DNA of 56,775 bases from Clostridia bacterium (GTDB lineage Bacteria; Bacillota; Clostridia; Oscillospirales; SIG627). Position 1 is the stretch's first letter. Every line of letters begins with the position of its first letter. The notes under the pieces were generated by a model. It made no database searches, had not been told where the DNA came from, and saw only the letters and a program-made list of their open reading frames with translations. Position numbers and translations under genes: made by a program. The stretch is from assembly GCA_017520825.1 (NCBI GenBank), contig JAFXEX010000030.1, forward strand, positions 1-56,775, given 5' to 3'. This document shows, piece after piece, positions 24,326-31,254 of this stretch.

Positions 24326-24926
24326 AATATTATCCGTATCACGGCACAGATTGGGGACAGACGGTAAGGGGGTTACCACGTTGGTGGGCTTCTACGGATG
24401 TCCCCTTCGCTGTAAATACTGCCTCAATCCTCACTCCTTTGCCCCCGACACAAAAACCGAGGAGCTTACACCCACCGAGCTTTACGAAAGGCTGAAATGC
24501 GACGACCTCTACTTCGTGGCGACCGGTGGAGGAGTGTCCTTCGGTGGTGGAGAGCCACTGTTGAACATAGACTTTTTAGAGGAATTCAAGGGCATTGTGG
24601 GTGACAGATGGCGCATACTTGCCGAAACCTCTCTCTCGGTGGAGAAGGAGGCAGTAAAGCGTGCCGTTAAAGTCTTTGACGAATTCGTGGTGGATATCAA
24701 GGACACCGACCCCGAAATTTACCTTTCTTACACGGGGAAAAGGGTGGACAGAGCCCTTAACAACCTGAAAATGCTACTCTCCCTTGTGGGAAGCGACAAG
24801 GTGCTTGTCCGTCTTCCTCTCATTCCCCACTACAACACCGAGGAAAGCCGACAAAAAAGTGAAGCTCTCCTTCGTGAAATGGGCGTGACGAGGTTTGATA
24901 GGTTTGAGTACATTGTAAGGGCATAA
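24315..24926 (+). CDS. Short radical SAM protein
   Basis: A 203-residue radical SAM enzyme of the pyruvate-formate-lyase-activase-like group. The [4Fe-4S]/SAM motif is C29-x3-C33-x2-C36 (GCPLRCKYC) and the SAM-binding SFGGGEPLL is near residue 75. There is no extra ferredoxin-like insert and no C-terminal cluster domain, so it is near the minimum size. A glycyl-radical enzyme partner is not nearby. Translation starts inside the preceding Cys-motif gene, which makes that protein the best candidate partner or substrate. Its stop codon is inside the first hairpin of array B3. Confidence 0.8.
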   Translation: MRSKILSVSRHRLGTDGKGVTTLVGFYGCPLRCKYCLNPHSFAPDTKTEELTPTELYERLKCDDLYFVATGGGVSFGGGEPLLNIDFLEEFKGIVGDRWRILAETSLSVEKEAVKRAVKVFDEFVVDIKDTDPEIYLSYTGKRVDRALNNLKMLLSLVGSDKVLVRLPLIPHYNTEESRQKSEALLREMGVTRFDRFEYIVRA

Positions 24927-25043
24927 CGCATGGCGTTATGAGTTATATTCGCCCTTCGGCGAGTTATATTTGCTAACGCAAGTTATATTGCTTCGCAGTT
25001 ATATTCCCTTCGGGAGTTAAGGTTGATTTTCCTCTGGAAAATC
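24922..25043. repeat. Hairpin array B3 (constant spacer GTTATAT)
   Basis: Hairpins lie at 24922-24940, 24949-24962, 24970-24981, 24989-24997, 25005-25015 and 25025-25043. GTTATAT separates the first five (24942, 24963, 24982, 24998). Stems are CATAACGC, TCGCC, TTGC, TGC, TCCC and GATTTTCC with exact complements. The final hairpin with flanking GGTTGATTT..AAATCTTCAATC is shared with family A copies 5 and 8. Confidence 0.85.
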
Positions 25044-25061
25044 TTCAATCAAATTTTGTAA

Positions 25062-25098
25062 TAAAAGATAACGGAACGCTGAAATAAAGCGTTCCGTT
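25062..25098 (-). terminator. Terminator of the module 2 XRE gene
   Basis: The stem AACGGAACGCT/AGCGTTCCGTT lies immediately after the stop on the minus strand and is followed by TATCTTTTA. The stem sequence resembles the terminator of the divergent partner at 25763. Confidence 0.75.
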
Positions 25099-25308
25099 TC
25101 ATTTTGATTTTTTGTCGTTTGTCAGACCGAGAATGTAGTCTGTTGTGGTGTTGTAAAGCAAAGCAAGCTTTTTAAGAACTTCTGTAGGAATATCTCTTTT
25201 CCCCAGCTCGTAATGCGAATATGCCACCTGACTGCAATTCAAATATTTCGCAACGTCGGTCTGCGTCAAATCTCTGTCTTCACGTAATTCTCTTATTCTT
25301 TTATACAT
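25099..25308 (-). CDS. XRE-family HTH regulator, module 2
   Basis: A 69-residue single-domain Cro/CI HTH protein, paralogous to the one at 6934 (shared KR-x-x-x-LRED-x-DLTQ-x-D-x-AK and TTDYILGLT). The presumed recognition helix differs: NCSQVAYSHYE here and KTTRQQVSKWE in module 1. That fits with the different operator-like sequences at the two loci. The start is the ATG at 25308 (MYKRIREL), as in the paralogue; GGTGAAA precedes it. It is divergent from the small-protein gene at 25485. Confidence 0.88.
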   Translation of the reverse strand: MYKRIRELREDRDLTQTDVAKYLNCSQVAYSHYELGKRDIPTEVLKKLALLYNTTTDYILGLTNDKKSK

Positions 25309-25348
25309 TTTCACCCGACCAGTCCTTTCTGATAGAATTATACTATAA

Positions 25349-25408
25349 AACAAATTGTTGTATTGACTTTTAAAACAAAATGTTATATAATTATTGTGAA
25401 AAATGTTA
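25349..25408. promoter_or_regulatory. Operator-like repeats of module 2
   Basis: AACAAATTGTT (25349-25359) and AACAAAATGTT (25374-25384) differ by one base and are 25 bp apart. GAAAAATGTT (25399-25408) is a partial third copy at the same spacing. The second lies in the promoter spacer of the small-protein gene, as in module 1, but the sequence is unrelated to the module 1 palindromes. Confidence 0.6.
25363..25391 (+). promoter_or_regulatory. Promoter of the module 2 small-protein gene
   Basis: TTGACT (25363-25368), a 17 nt spacer and TATAAT (25386-25391). A further TATAAT lies closer to the gene at about 25460 without a clear -35. Confidence 0.65.
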
Positions 25409-25484
25409 TATTCAACTCAAAAGAGGTAACGTTTTAAAAAACTATATGCTATAATATTGTATAATTTAAACAGAGGTGGTTTTT

Positions 25485-25739
25485 ATGAAGAGCTTACTTG
25501 AAGATTTATGGTTTAGTTATCAATTGGAGAAAATGGGAGATCAAAGCGAAAAAAGAAAAGCGTTATTATGTGATTTAATTGAAAGGCAAAGGGAGTTGTC
25601 TGCGCAGATGAACGATTTACAGAAAAAGCTTTTTGAAGAATATGGGGAACTTTACGGAATGCTCAATTGCGAAACCGAAAAGGATTCATTTGTAGAAGGA
25701 GTACGCTTTGCAATTTCCTTTATACTTGAAGCAATATAA
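25485..25739 (+). CDS. Small helical protein, module 2 partner of the XRE regulator
   Basis: An 84-residue paralogue of the 6547-6807 product. It has the LLEDLWFSYQLEK start, a charged heptad-like middle (ERQRELSAQMNDLQKKLFEEY) and the conserved LNCETEKDSFVEGVRFAISFILEA end. The invariant Asn-Cys before TEKD is kept in both. AGAGGTGG precedes the ATG at 25485; an in-frame ATG three codons earlier overlaps the ribosome site. No function is known to me. Two diverged copies, each kept with its own regulator, suggest a selected module rather than a chance pair. Confidence 0.75.
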   Translation: MKSLLEDLWFSYQLEKMGDQSEKRKALLCDLIERQRELSAQMNDLQKKLFEEYGELYGMLNCETEKDSFVEGVRFAISFILEAI

Positions 25740-25762
25740 AACATTTGATTTTCGTAATAAGA

Positions 25763-25798
25763 AAACGGAACGCTCCGAACGTTCCGTTTCTTATTCTT
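25763..25798 (+). terminator. Terminator of the module 2 small-protein gene
   Basis: The stem AAACGGAACG/CGTTCCGTTT with a CTCCGAA loop lies 24 nt after the stop and is followed by CTTATTCTTTT. Confidence 0.8.
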
Positions 25799-26090
25799 TT
25801 GCATAAAACTATTGTAATTTTGCTACCATTATGCCTTTCTTGCTCAAAAATCAAGTGTTCGGTAAATATTTTTTCCGTTTTGTCATAAAATATTTATCGA
25901 ACATCGAATATACTTTCGTCAAAAATTCAATCCAAAAAACAAAGGCGCACAGATTTAGAGATAACTTTCCGACGAAATTTTGCAAAAGACAAGGAAACAA
26001 GAGCAAGGCGAGGATAACTTACTTACGTAAGTTGACGAAGTCGAGTCTCGAAGTTGACGCAGTATTTCACGAAATTTCTAAGGAAAAAAC
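25799..26090 (-). repeat. Gap with a degraded family C-like stretch
   Basis: Nearly 300 bases without a credible gene. AAGGCGCACAGATTTAGAGA near 25944 matches the reverse complement of the family C tail. The rest holds a small palindrome (TTACTTACGTAAGT near 26020) and AT-rich DNA. The 91-codon open frame here has no ribosome site or recognisable features. Confidence 0.45.
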
Positions 26091-26118
26091 AAAAGGCTAT
26101 CCGTAAAGGATAGCCTTT
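26088..26118 (-). terminator. Terminator of rplJ-rplL
   Basis: On the minus strand AAAGGCTATCC/GGATAGCCTTT with a 5 nt loop is followed by TTGTTTTTTCC, 24 nt after the rplL stop. Confidence 0.85.
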
Positions 26119-26141
26119 GTTTGTTGACTTTAAAACCTTAA

Positions 26142-26519
26142 TTACTTGATTTCAACAGTTGCGCCTGCAGCAGTAAGAGCAGCCTTGATTTCTTCTGCTT
26201 CTGCCTTAGCTACGCCTGTCTTGATTTCCTTGGGAGCTGCTTCAACGAGTTCCTTAGCTTCCTTAAGACCAAGACCTGTGATTTCACGAACTGCCTTGAT
26301 AACTGCAAGCTTGCCCTCGCCTGCTGAAGCAAGAATTACGTCGAATTCTGACTTCTCTTCTGCTGCGGGAGCGTCACCTGCTGCAGGAGCTGCTGCTACT
26401 GCTACGGGAGCTGCTGAAACGCCGAATTCCTCTTCAAGAGCCTTAACAAGGTCTGCAAGCTCGAGGATTGTGAGAGCTTTGATTTCTTCTAAAATGTTCA
26501 TTGTCTTTTCTGTTGCCAT
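26142..26519 (-). CDS. rplL: Ribosomal protein L7/L12
   Basis: A 125-residue stalk protein bL12. The N-terminal dimerisation helices ([24 protein letters not shown]) are followed by the Ala-rich hinge ([19 protein letters not shown]). The C-terminal factor-binding domain has [21 protein letters not shown].. and [21 protein letters not shown] precedes the ATG. It follows rplJ by 65 nt under the same leader and promoter. Confidence 0.97.
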   Translation of the reverse strand: MATEKTMNILEEIKALTILELADLVKALEEEFGVSAAPVAVAAAPAAGDAPAAEEKSEFDVILASAGEGKLAVIKAVREITGLGLKEAKELVEAAPKEIKTGVAKAEAEEIKAALTAAGATVEIK

Positions 26520-26584
26520 TTTAATGTACCTCCGAATTAAATTAGTGTTATGCGATCAAGCCGCATTTAAAATATTTTGTTTGA

Positions 26585-27109
26585 TTATTCTGCAGCGGGA
26601 GCTTCCTCTGCTGCGCCGCCTTCCTTGTCGATCTTGCCTTGCAATACATAAGCAAGTCCGTAAAGAGGGCTCTGGATACTTCCGAGAAGCTTTGCAATAA
26701 GACCTTCCTTTGAAGGAATGCTTGCAAGGTTCTCAACACCTGCTGCGTCGATAACGCCACCGTCTACGTAGCCTGCCTTGATAGTGTAATCCTCATGGTC
26801 CTTAGCGAACTTGGAAAGTATCTTAGCGGGAGCAACGGGGTCTGTCTCTGAGTAAGCAATAGCTGTCATACCCTCGAGATGAGCGTTGAGGTCTGTGTAA
26901 CCGAGGTTTTCAAAAACAAACTTAAGCTGTGTGTTCTTTACTACCTTATAAGTTACGCCTGCCTTTGTAAGCTCTTTTCTGAGATTGGTATCGTCTTCAA
27001 CGTTGGTCTTGTAGTAGTTTACAAGTACGCCAGCCTGTGAAGCCTTCAACTGCTCGGTAAGCTCTGCTACTGCTGACTGCTTTGCAGCCAGAATCTTTGC
27101 ACTTGACAT
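26585..27109 (-). CDS. rplJ: Ribosomal protein L10
   Basis: A 174-residue uL10, the base of the L12 stalk. The N-terminal rRNA-binding half includes LKASQAGVLVNYYKTNVEDDTNLRK and the Ala/Glu-rich C-terminal helix binds L12 dimers. I chose the ATG at 27109 because GGAGGTG precedes it; the longer frame runs into the leader. As in other bacteria the L10-L12 complex should bind the leader upstream and limit its own synthesis. rplK/rplA and rpoB are not next to it here. Confidence 0.95.
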   Translation of the reverse strand: MSSAKILAAKQSAVAELTEQLKASQAGVLVNYYKTNVEDDTNLRKELTKAGVTYKVVKNTQLKFVFENLGYTDLNAHLEGMTAIAYSETDPVAPAKILSKFAKDHEDYTIKAGYVDGGVIDAAGVENLASIPSKEGLIAKLLGSIQSPLYGLAYVLQGKIDKEGGAAEEAPAAE

Positions 27110-27140
27110 TCGTGTTTCACCTCCGTGGTAATTTTGAAAT

Positions 27141-27280
27141 AAAAAAGGTTCCTTCACCAACCGATGAAAGAACCGTAAATTACAAAAAATATACGTAAGT
27201 ACAGATTTTAAAATTCAAGATTTTCCTCGGTAGGCGAATATTACGACGCTTTAGCGTCACCTACTGTCTTAGGTCAACAG
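27141..27280 (-). ncRNA. L10 leader with attenuator
   Basis: The minus-strand 5' leader of rplJ has the expected parts. There is a hairpin GACGCTAAAGCGTC near 27250, the CCTACCGAGG segment near 27225, and a terminal attenuator stem GGTTCTTTCATC/..GGAACC (27147-27174) followed by TTTTTTA just before the rplJ ribosome site. This matches the ribosomal protein L10 leader of Firmicutes. Confidence 0.85.
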
Positions 27281-27284
27281 GCGT

Positions 27285-27313
27285 ATTATATACTAAAAGT
27301 GTGGTTTTGTCAA
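27285..27313 (-). promoter_or_regulatory. Promoter of rplJ-rplL
   Basis: On the minus strand perfect TTGACA (27313-27308), a 17 nt spacer and TATAAT (27290-27285), giving a start near 27278 at the head of the L10 leader. Confidence 0.85.
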
Positions 27314-27403
27314 TACCTTTTTTATTTTTTCTGAAAAAAACTTTATTTGGCACAAATCACAAAAAAAGTTTTTTAAAATCCGTAAAAAATGCCCTTATAA
27401 CGA

Positions 27404-27432
27404 TTGACACCAAATGCTAAAAAGTATATAAT
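27404..27432 (+). promoter_or_regulatory. Promoter of the GNAT-PHP-DJ1 run
   Basis: TTGACA (27404-27409), a 17 nt spacer and TATAAT (27427-27432), about 58 nt before the ATG at 27491. Confidence 0.8.
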
Positions 27433-27490
27433 ATATGTAACTATATATAATATGGGGTTTTATATACTCAACTCGGAAAGGAGGGCAAAA

Positions 27491-28252
27491 ATGCCGATAA
27501 CCGTTAAGCACGGCTCTAAAAAAAGCATTCCACTTATGAAGGAGCTTTGGCGAGAGGTTTTTCACGATAGCGACGAATTTATCGACACCTTCTTTTCAAC
27601 CTTTTACAGACCTCGACGCACCCTTCTTGCCTTTGAGGGCAAGGAGCTGGTAAGTATGCTCTTCTGCATGGACGTGGGCGCAAGGTACTTCAGAAAAAAA
27701 GTCAAGTGCGCTTATCTGTACGGCGTTGCAACGAAGCTCTCCGAAAGGCGCAGAGGACATTTCCGTATGCTTCACGAGAGACTTATTGAGGAGCTGAGGG
27801 CAAGGCATTACGACGCTGTTCTGGTTATGCCTGCCGAGGATTCCCTCTTTAATTTCTATAAGGATTTTGGATATACTATATCCCTGAAGCGCTTTGAGTA
27901 CGCCCTTACCACCTCGGATATTGAGGAGGTTCACGACCTGTCGGAAATATGGCAGGCAAAGCGTGAGCTTTTCAAGAAATCCAACTACGGACTTCAGGTG
28001 CTTGAAACCGAGGCTCAATTTATTGAAAGCCGAAAGGACCACAAATTCTTCCGATACGGCTCCTCCTATCTCGCCTTTGCAAAGGAGAAGGGCAGGTACG
28101 TGCTTTACGAGACCATTTGCCCCAACGGCGAGGGAGTCCCCGTTGAGAGAACTCACTACGAAAGAAGCGCTCAGCTCTACGACCTGAACGGCGTTATGGA
28201 TGCAGAGCTTTTGGAAAAGCAAAAGCCCGAGCTTAGCTATCTACTTAACTGA
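27491..28252 (+). CDS. GNAT-family acetyltransferase
   Basis: About 253 residues. The acetyl-CoA-binding motif A is visible as YGVATKLSERRRGHFRMLHERL near residues 75-97, followed by YDAVLVMPAEDSLFNFYKDFGY. The second half (from ~150) is a separate domain resembling the C-terminal part of Eis-like acetyltransferases; the substrate is unknown. I chose the ATG at 27491 because GGAAAGGAGGGC precedes it. An in-frame ATG at 27443 lies too near the promoter and lacks a ribosome site. It heads a run of five closely spaced genes. Confidence 0.82.
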   Translation: MPITVKHGSKKSIPLMKELWREVFHDSDEFIDTFFSTFYRPRRTLLAFEGKELVSMLFCMDVGARYFRKKVKCAYLYGVATKLSERRRGHFRMLHERLIEELRARHYDAVLVMPAEDSLFNFYKDFGYTISLKRFEYALTTSDIEEVHDLSEIWQAKRELFKKSNYGLQVLETEAQFIESRKDHKFFRYGSSYLAFAKEKGRYVLYETICPNGEGVPVERTHYERSAQLYDLNGVMDAELLEKQKPELSYLLN

Positions 28253-28263
28253 AAGGAAACCGT

Positions 28264-28974
28264 ATGTCAAAGCTTTTAGACAGTATTATAAAAGAATATC
28301 CTCACAAAATAGAGCTTCACTGCCATTCGTCAAACGTCAGCCGTTGCTCTCAGATATCCATTCCCGAAATGATAAGCACCTATAAGTTTGAGAAATATTC
28401 GGGTCTGGTTATAACCAATCACTTCTACCCCTGGCAGCCAAAAACGAAAATCGGCTACAAAAAATACGTTGACGACTTTATAAAGGAATACTACGCTCTC
28501 GCCGAAAAGGGTGAGGCTAACGGAATAAAGGTTTATCTCGGTATGGAGATACGCTTCGAGGAAAACGAAAACGATTATCTGGTTTACGGCATTGACGAGG
28601 ATTTTGTGAGAAACGCAATTTCCCCCAAGATGAAAACCCTGAGGGATTTCGTATCCTCGGCAAAGAACGATAAAAATCTGATTTTGCAGGCGCACCCCTT
28701 CCGTACGGGTATGACTCTTATGCCCTCCGACCTTCTTGACGGAATCGAGGTATACAACGTTCACCCCAACCACAACTCGCGCGTTGGCTTTGCTGCAAAG
28801 TACGCTGAGGAAATCGGTGGTGTCTGCACCTGTGGTACGGATTTCCACCACACAGGTCAGGGCGCTCTTTCGGCTCTGCTGACAAGAGAGCTTCCCCGTG
28901 ACTCCTTTGATTTGGTAAACTACATCAAAAACGAGCCGGTGTACAAAATCGGAAGCAGTATAATCACCTTCTGA
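28264..28974 (+). CDS. PHP-domain phosphoesterase-like protein
   Basis: A 236-residue PHP (polymerase and histidinol phosphatase) domain protein. N-terminal metal ligands appear in IELHCHSSNVSRC, a middle histidine in ILQAHPFR, and a C-terminal pair in CGTDFHH. These proteins hydrolyse phosphoesters with a trinuclear metal site; the substrate is unknown. AAAGGAAACCGT precedes the ATG, 11 nt after the acetyltransferase. Histidinol phosphatase is less likely, as no other his genes are nearby. Confidence 0.8.
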   Translation: MSKLLDSIIKEYPHKIELHCHSSNVSRCSQISIPEMISTYKFEKYSGLVITNHFYPWQPKTKIGYKKYVDDFIKEYYALAEKGEANGIKVYLGMEIRFEENENDYLVYGIDEDFVRNAISPKMKTLRDFVSSAKNDKNLILQAHPFRTGMTLMPSDLLDGIEVYNVHPNHNSRVGFAAKYAEEIGGVCTCGTDFHHTGQGALSALLTRELPRDSFDLVNYIKNEPVYKIGSSIITF

Positions 28975-28986
28975 AAGGAGAAAATA

Positions 28987-29532
28987 ATGGTATATCTTTT
29001 TCTTGCAAAGGGATTTGAGGAAATAGAGGCGCTCACCCCCGTTGACGTATTGCGTCGGGCAGGGGTGGAGGTAAAGACGGTAAGCATAACCGACAGTCTC
29101 TCGGTTATGGGAGCCCACGGAATCGAGGTCAAGGCAGACCTTACCCTTGAGGGCTACGACGAGGAATGTGCCGAAATGATAATTCTTCCCGGTGGAAGCG
29201 AGGGCACTCAAAACCTTGAGAACAGTGAAAAAATAAGAGAAATAATTCTGTCAGCTACAGAGCGTGGACTTTATATTGCTGCAATCTGCGCAGCCCCCAC
29301 TATACTTGCAAAAATGGGCTTACTCAACGGCTTGAAGGCTACCTGCTATCCCAGCCTTGCCTCAGTCCTTATTGAAAACAAGGTCAAGTTCAAAAACGAC
29401 AAGGTGGTATGTGACAAGCGTTTTATTACCTCAATGGGAGCAGGCACCAGTGGAGAATTTGCCTTTACCCTGGTGGATAAGCTTTTGACGAAGAAGGATT
29501 CGGATAACTTACGAATTTCGATGGTTTACTAA
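28987..29532 (+). CDS. DJ-1/PfpI family protein
   Basis: A 181-residue cytosolic protein of the DJ-1 subgroup. The conserved acid is in FLAKGFEEIEALTPVDVLRRAG, the nucleophile elbow cysteine in YIAAICAAPTILA near residue 105, and LPGGSEG near 62. Relatives act as deglycases/chaperones or have unknown roles. GAAAGGAGAAAAT lies before the ATG, 12 nt after the PHP gene. The next gene begins 15 nt later. Confidence 0.88.
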   Translation: MVYLFLAKGFEEIEALTPVDVLRRAGVEVKTVSITDSLSVMGAHGIEVKADLTLEGYDEECAEMIILPGGSEGTQNLENSEKIREIILSATERGLYIAAICAAPTILAKMGLLNGLKATCYPSLASVLIENKVKFKNDKVVCDKRFITSMGAGTSGEFAFTLVDKLLTKKDSDNLRISMVY

Positions 29533-29547
29533 AATTTTGGAGAAAAT

Positions 29548-30135
29548 ATGAACGGGAAAATACCTGTAAGGGAAGAAAAAAGAGCGCTCAGGCATAAATA
29601 CGCAGCCGTACGTCAGGCTATACACAAGGATGACCGTCTTGAAAAATCAAGGGCAATCTGCGCCAATTTTTTAAAGACTATGTCATACGCCCACGCCGAC
29701 GTTATTCTGCTCTACCATTCTATAAATCAAGAGGTTGATACAACCGAGCTTATAAGCGCCGTTCTCAAGTCGGGAAAGCGTGTGGCTCTCCCGGTCTGCC
29801 GTGAAAACGGACAGATGTTCTTCCGTTATATAACCAGCGAGGAACAGCTTACAAAGGGCTTTTTCTCTGCCCCCGAGCCTGACGAGAGCTGTGAAAAATT
29901 CGTTTCAGCCCGTCACGCGCTCTGCGTTATACCTGCCATTGCCTTTGACCGTCAGGGCTATCGCCTGGGCTACGGAAAGGGCTATTACGACAGATACCTT
30001 ACAGACCCTTCAATCGTCAAGGTGGGCTTCGTTTACCACGAGCTTTTGGTGGACAGACTCCCCAGAGGACGCTTCGACCTTGCCTGCGACCTGGTGATAA
30101 CCGAGAAGGGAGTGTTCAACACAGGTGAAAAATAA
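29548..30135 (+). CDS. 5-formyltetrahydrofolate cyclo-ligase
   Basis: A 195-residue enzyme that converts 5-formyl-THF and ATP to 5,10-methenyl-THF. The N-terminal basic helix REEKRALRHKYAAVRQAI and the signature GYGKGYYDRYL near residue 142 are present. Length is standard. The 3' end overlaps the next gene, whose GTG at 30125 lies inside it, so the two are probably coupled. Confidence 0.92.
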   Translation: MNGKIPVREEKRALRHKYAAVRQAIHKDDRLEKSRAICANFLKTMSYAHADVILLYHSINQEVDTTELISAVLKSGKRVALPVCRENGQMFFRYITSEEQLTKGFFSAPEPDESCEKFVSARHALCVIPAIAFDRQGYRLGYGKGYYDRYLTDPSIVKVGFVYHELLVDRLPRGRFDLACDLVITEKGVFNTGEK

Positions 30136-31072
30136 AAAGACTGCCATTGCAACGCCCCTGCTGGTGTCGGTAATACTTTTTCTTATTCCCATATCGGAAA
30201 AGCTTTTACAGTTAACCGTTGAACGTGACAGTAACATAATACTTTCGGCAAGCGCCGTACAGCTTTTCATTTTCGCCGTACCCGTTGCCTTTTACTGTAA
30301 AATACGGGGCTTGGATTTTTTTGAAAGAGCAAGGGTGAAGCCCCTGCCTCTGTCAAATATTCCCTTCGTTATAGCCTCTGCCTTTACTTATCTTTTTACG
30401 GCAATAATAATTCTGTATATCGAATTTAATTTTCTGTCCTTCAACGCAGAATCGGTGCTTGTACCCGAGGCGTCGTCACCCGACGGACTTGGACTTGCTC
30501 TTGCCTACGTTATAGTACCTGCCATTGCCGAGGAATTCTTTTTCAGAAGCATTATTATCAGCGACTATTCGGAGTACAACGGCGTTATTGCAATAACCGT
30601 GTCGGCTCTCTTTTTTGCAATGCTTCATTTTTCCTTCGTTCAGTTCCCTCTCTACTTCCTGCTGGGAATAATACTTGCCATGATGACCTACGTCACCGGC
30701 TCCTCCTTCCCTGCTATGGTGGTACACCTTATAAACAACGGGGCAACGGTATTTTTCGGAAGCTCCATAAGTGCCTTCCTCAAGGAGTCATCCTCCTCCG
30801 TAATTCTGGCGTTTATACTTGTGGTAGCGTTTATGGCGTCAATTGCATCTATGCTGTCCACAATGGAAAACATATATGAAAAAAGAAGTATTCTGTATCA
30901 GGCAGGAGAGCTTCCCGGCTCTCGCCGTGACGCCGTAGGAAATATGGCTCGGGCAGGCAGAGTTGAAGCAAAGGAAGAAAAGACGGTGCTTCGCAAAGCA
31001 GGAATATTTCTTTCCCCCACCTTCCTTCTGACAGTTTTTCTTTTCATTCTGATAACGTTTGATATTATATAG
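30125..31072 (+). CDS. CPBP-family intramembrane metalloprotease
   Basis: A 315-residue membrane protein with about eight helices. It carries the CPBP (Abi/CAAX-like) motifs: EEFFFR near residue 138, F-x3-H in FAMLHFSF near 163-167, and HLINNG near 205. Bacterial members process prenylated or other peptides, or take part in immunity and bacteriocin maturation; no such genes are adjacent. The start is GTG at 30125, overlapping the upstream stop by 11 nt. The ~60-residue region before the last helix (ENIYEKRSILYQAGELPGSR..) is soluble and charged. Confidence 0.83.
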   Translation: MKNKKTAIATPLLVSVILFLIPISEKLLQLTVERDSNIILSASAVQLFIFAVPVAFYCKIRGLDFFERARVKPLPLSNIPFVIASAFTYLFTAIIILYIEFNFLSFNAESVLVPEASSPDGLGLALAYVIVPAIAEEFFFRSIIISDYSEYNGVIAITVSALFFAMLHFSFVQFPLYFLLGIILAMMTYVTGSSFPAMVVHLINNGATVFFGSSISAFLKESSSSVILAFILVVAFMASIASMLSTMENIYEKRSILYQAGELPGSRRDAVGNMARAGRVEAKEEKTVLRKAGIFLSPTFLLTVFLFILITFDII

Positions 31073-31087
31073 CGACAAGTCGTCGCT

Positions 31088-31204
31088 AAATGCAAAATGC
31101 AAAATGCAAAATGAAAAATTGTGGTTGATTTGCTTTGCAAATCTTCAATAATTGGGAATTTCGCACAGCGAAATTGTCCTTAATTCTACATTCTACATTC
31201 TGCG
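31088..31204 (+). repeat. Family A element, copy 5
   Basis: TGCAAAA runs, hairpins GATTTGC/GCAAATC and AATTTCGC/GCGAAATT, then inverted TTCTACATTCTGC runs. It lies between the CPBP gene and mltG. Confidence 0.8.
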
Positions 31205-31254
31205 TTTAATCATACGATTAAGTATTTCCTATAAAACAAGACAAGGAGACGTAA

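Noticed and set aside
25831..26106. 91-codon open frame between module 2 and rplL
   Set aside because: No ribosome site, overlaps the rplL terminator and a degraded repeat; composition unlike the neighbouring genes.
28330..29211. 293-codon minus-strand frame
   Set aside because: Antisense to the well-supported PHP and DJ-1 genes, without family features or a ribosome site.
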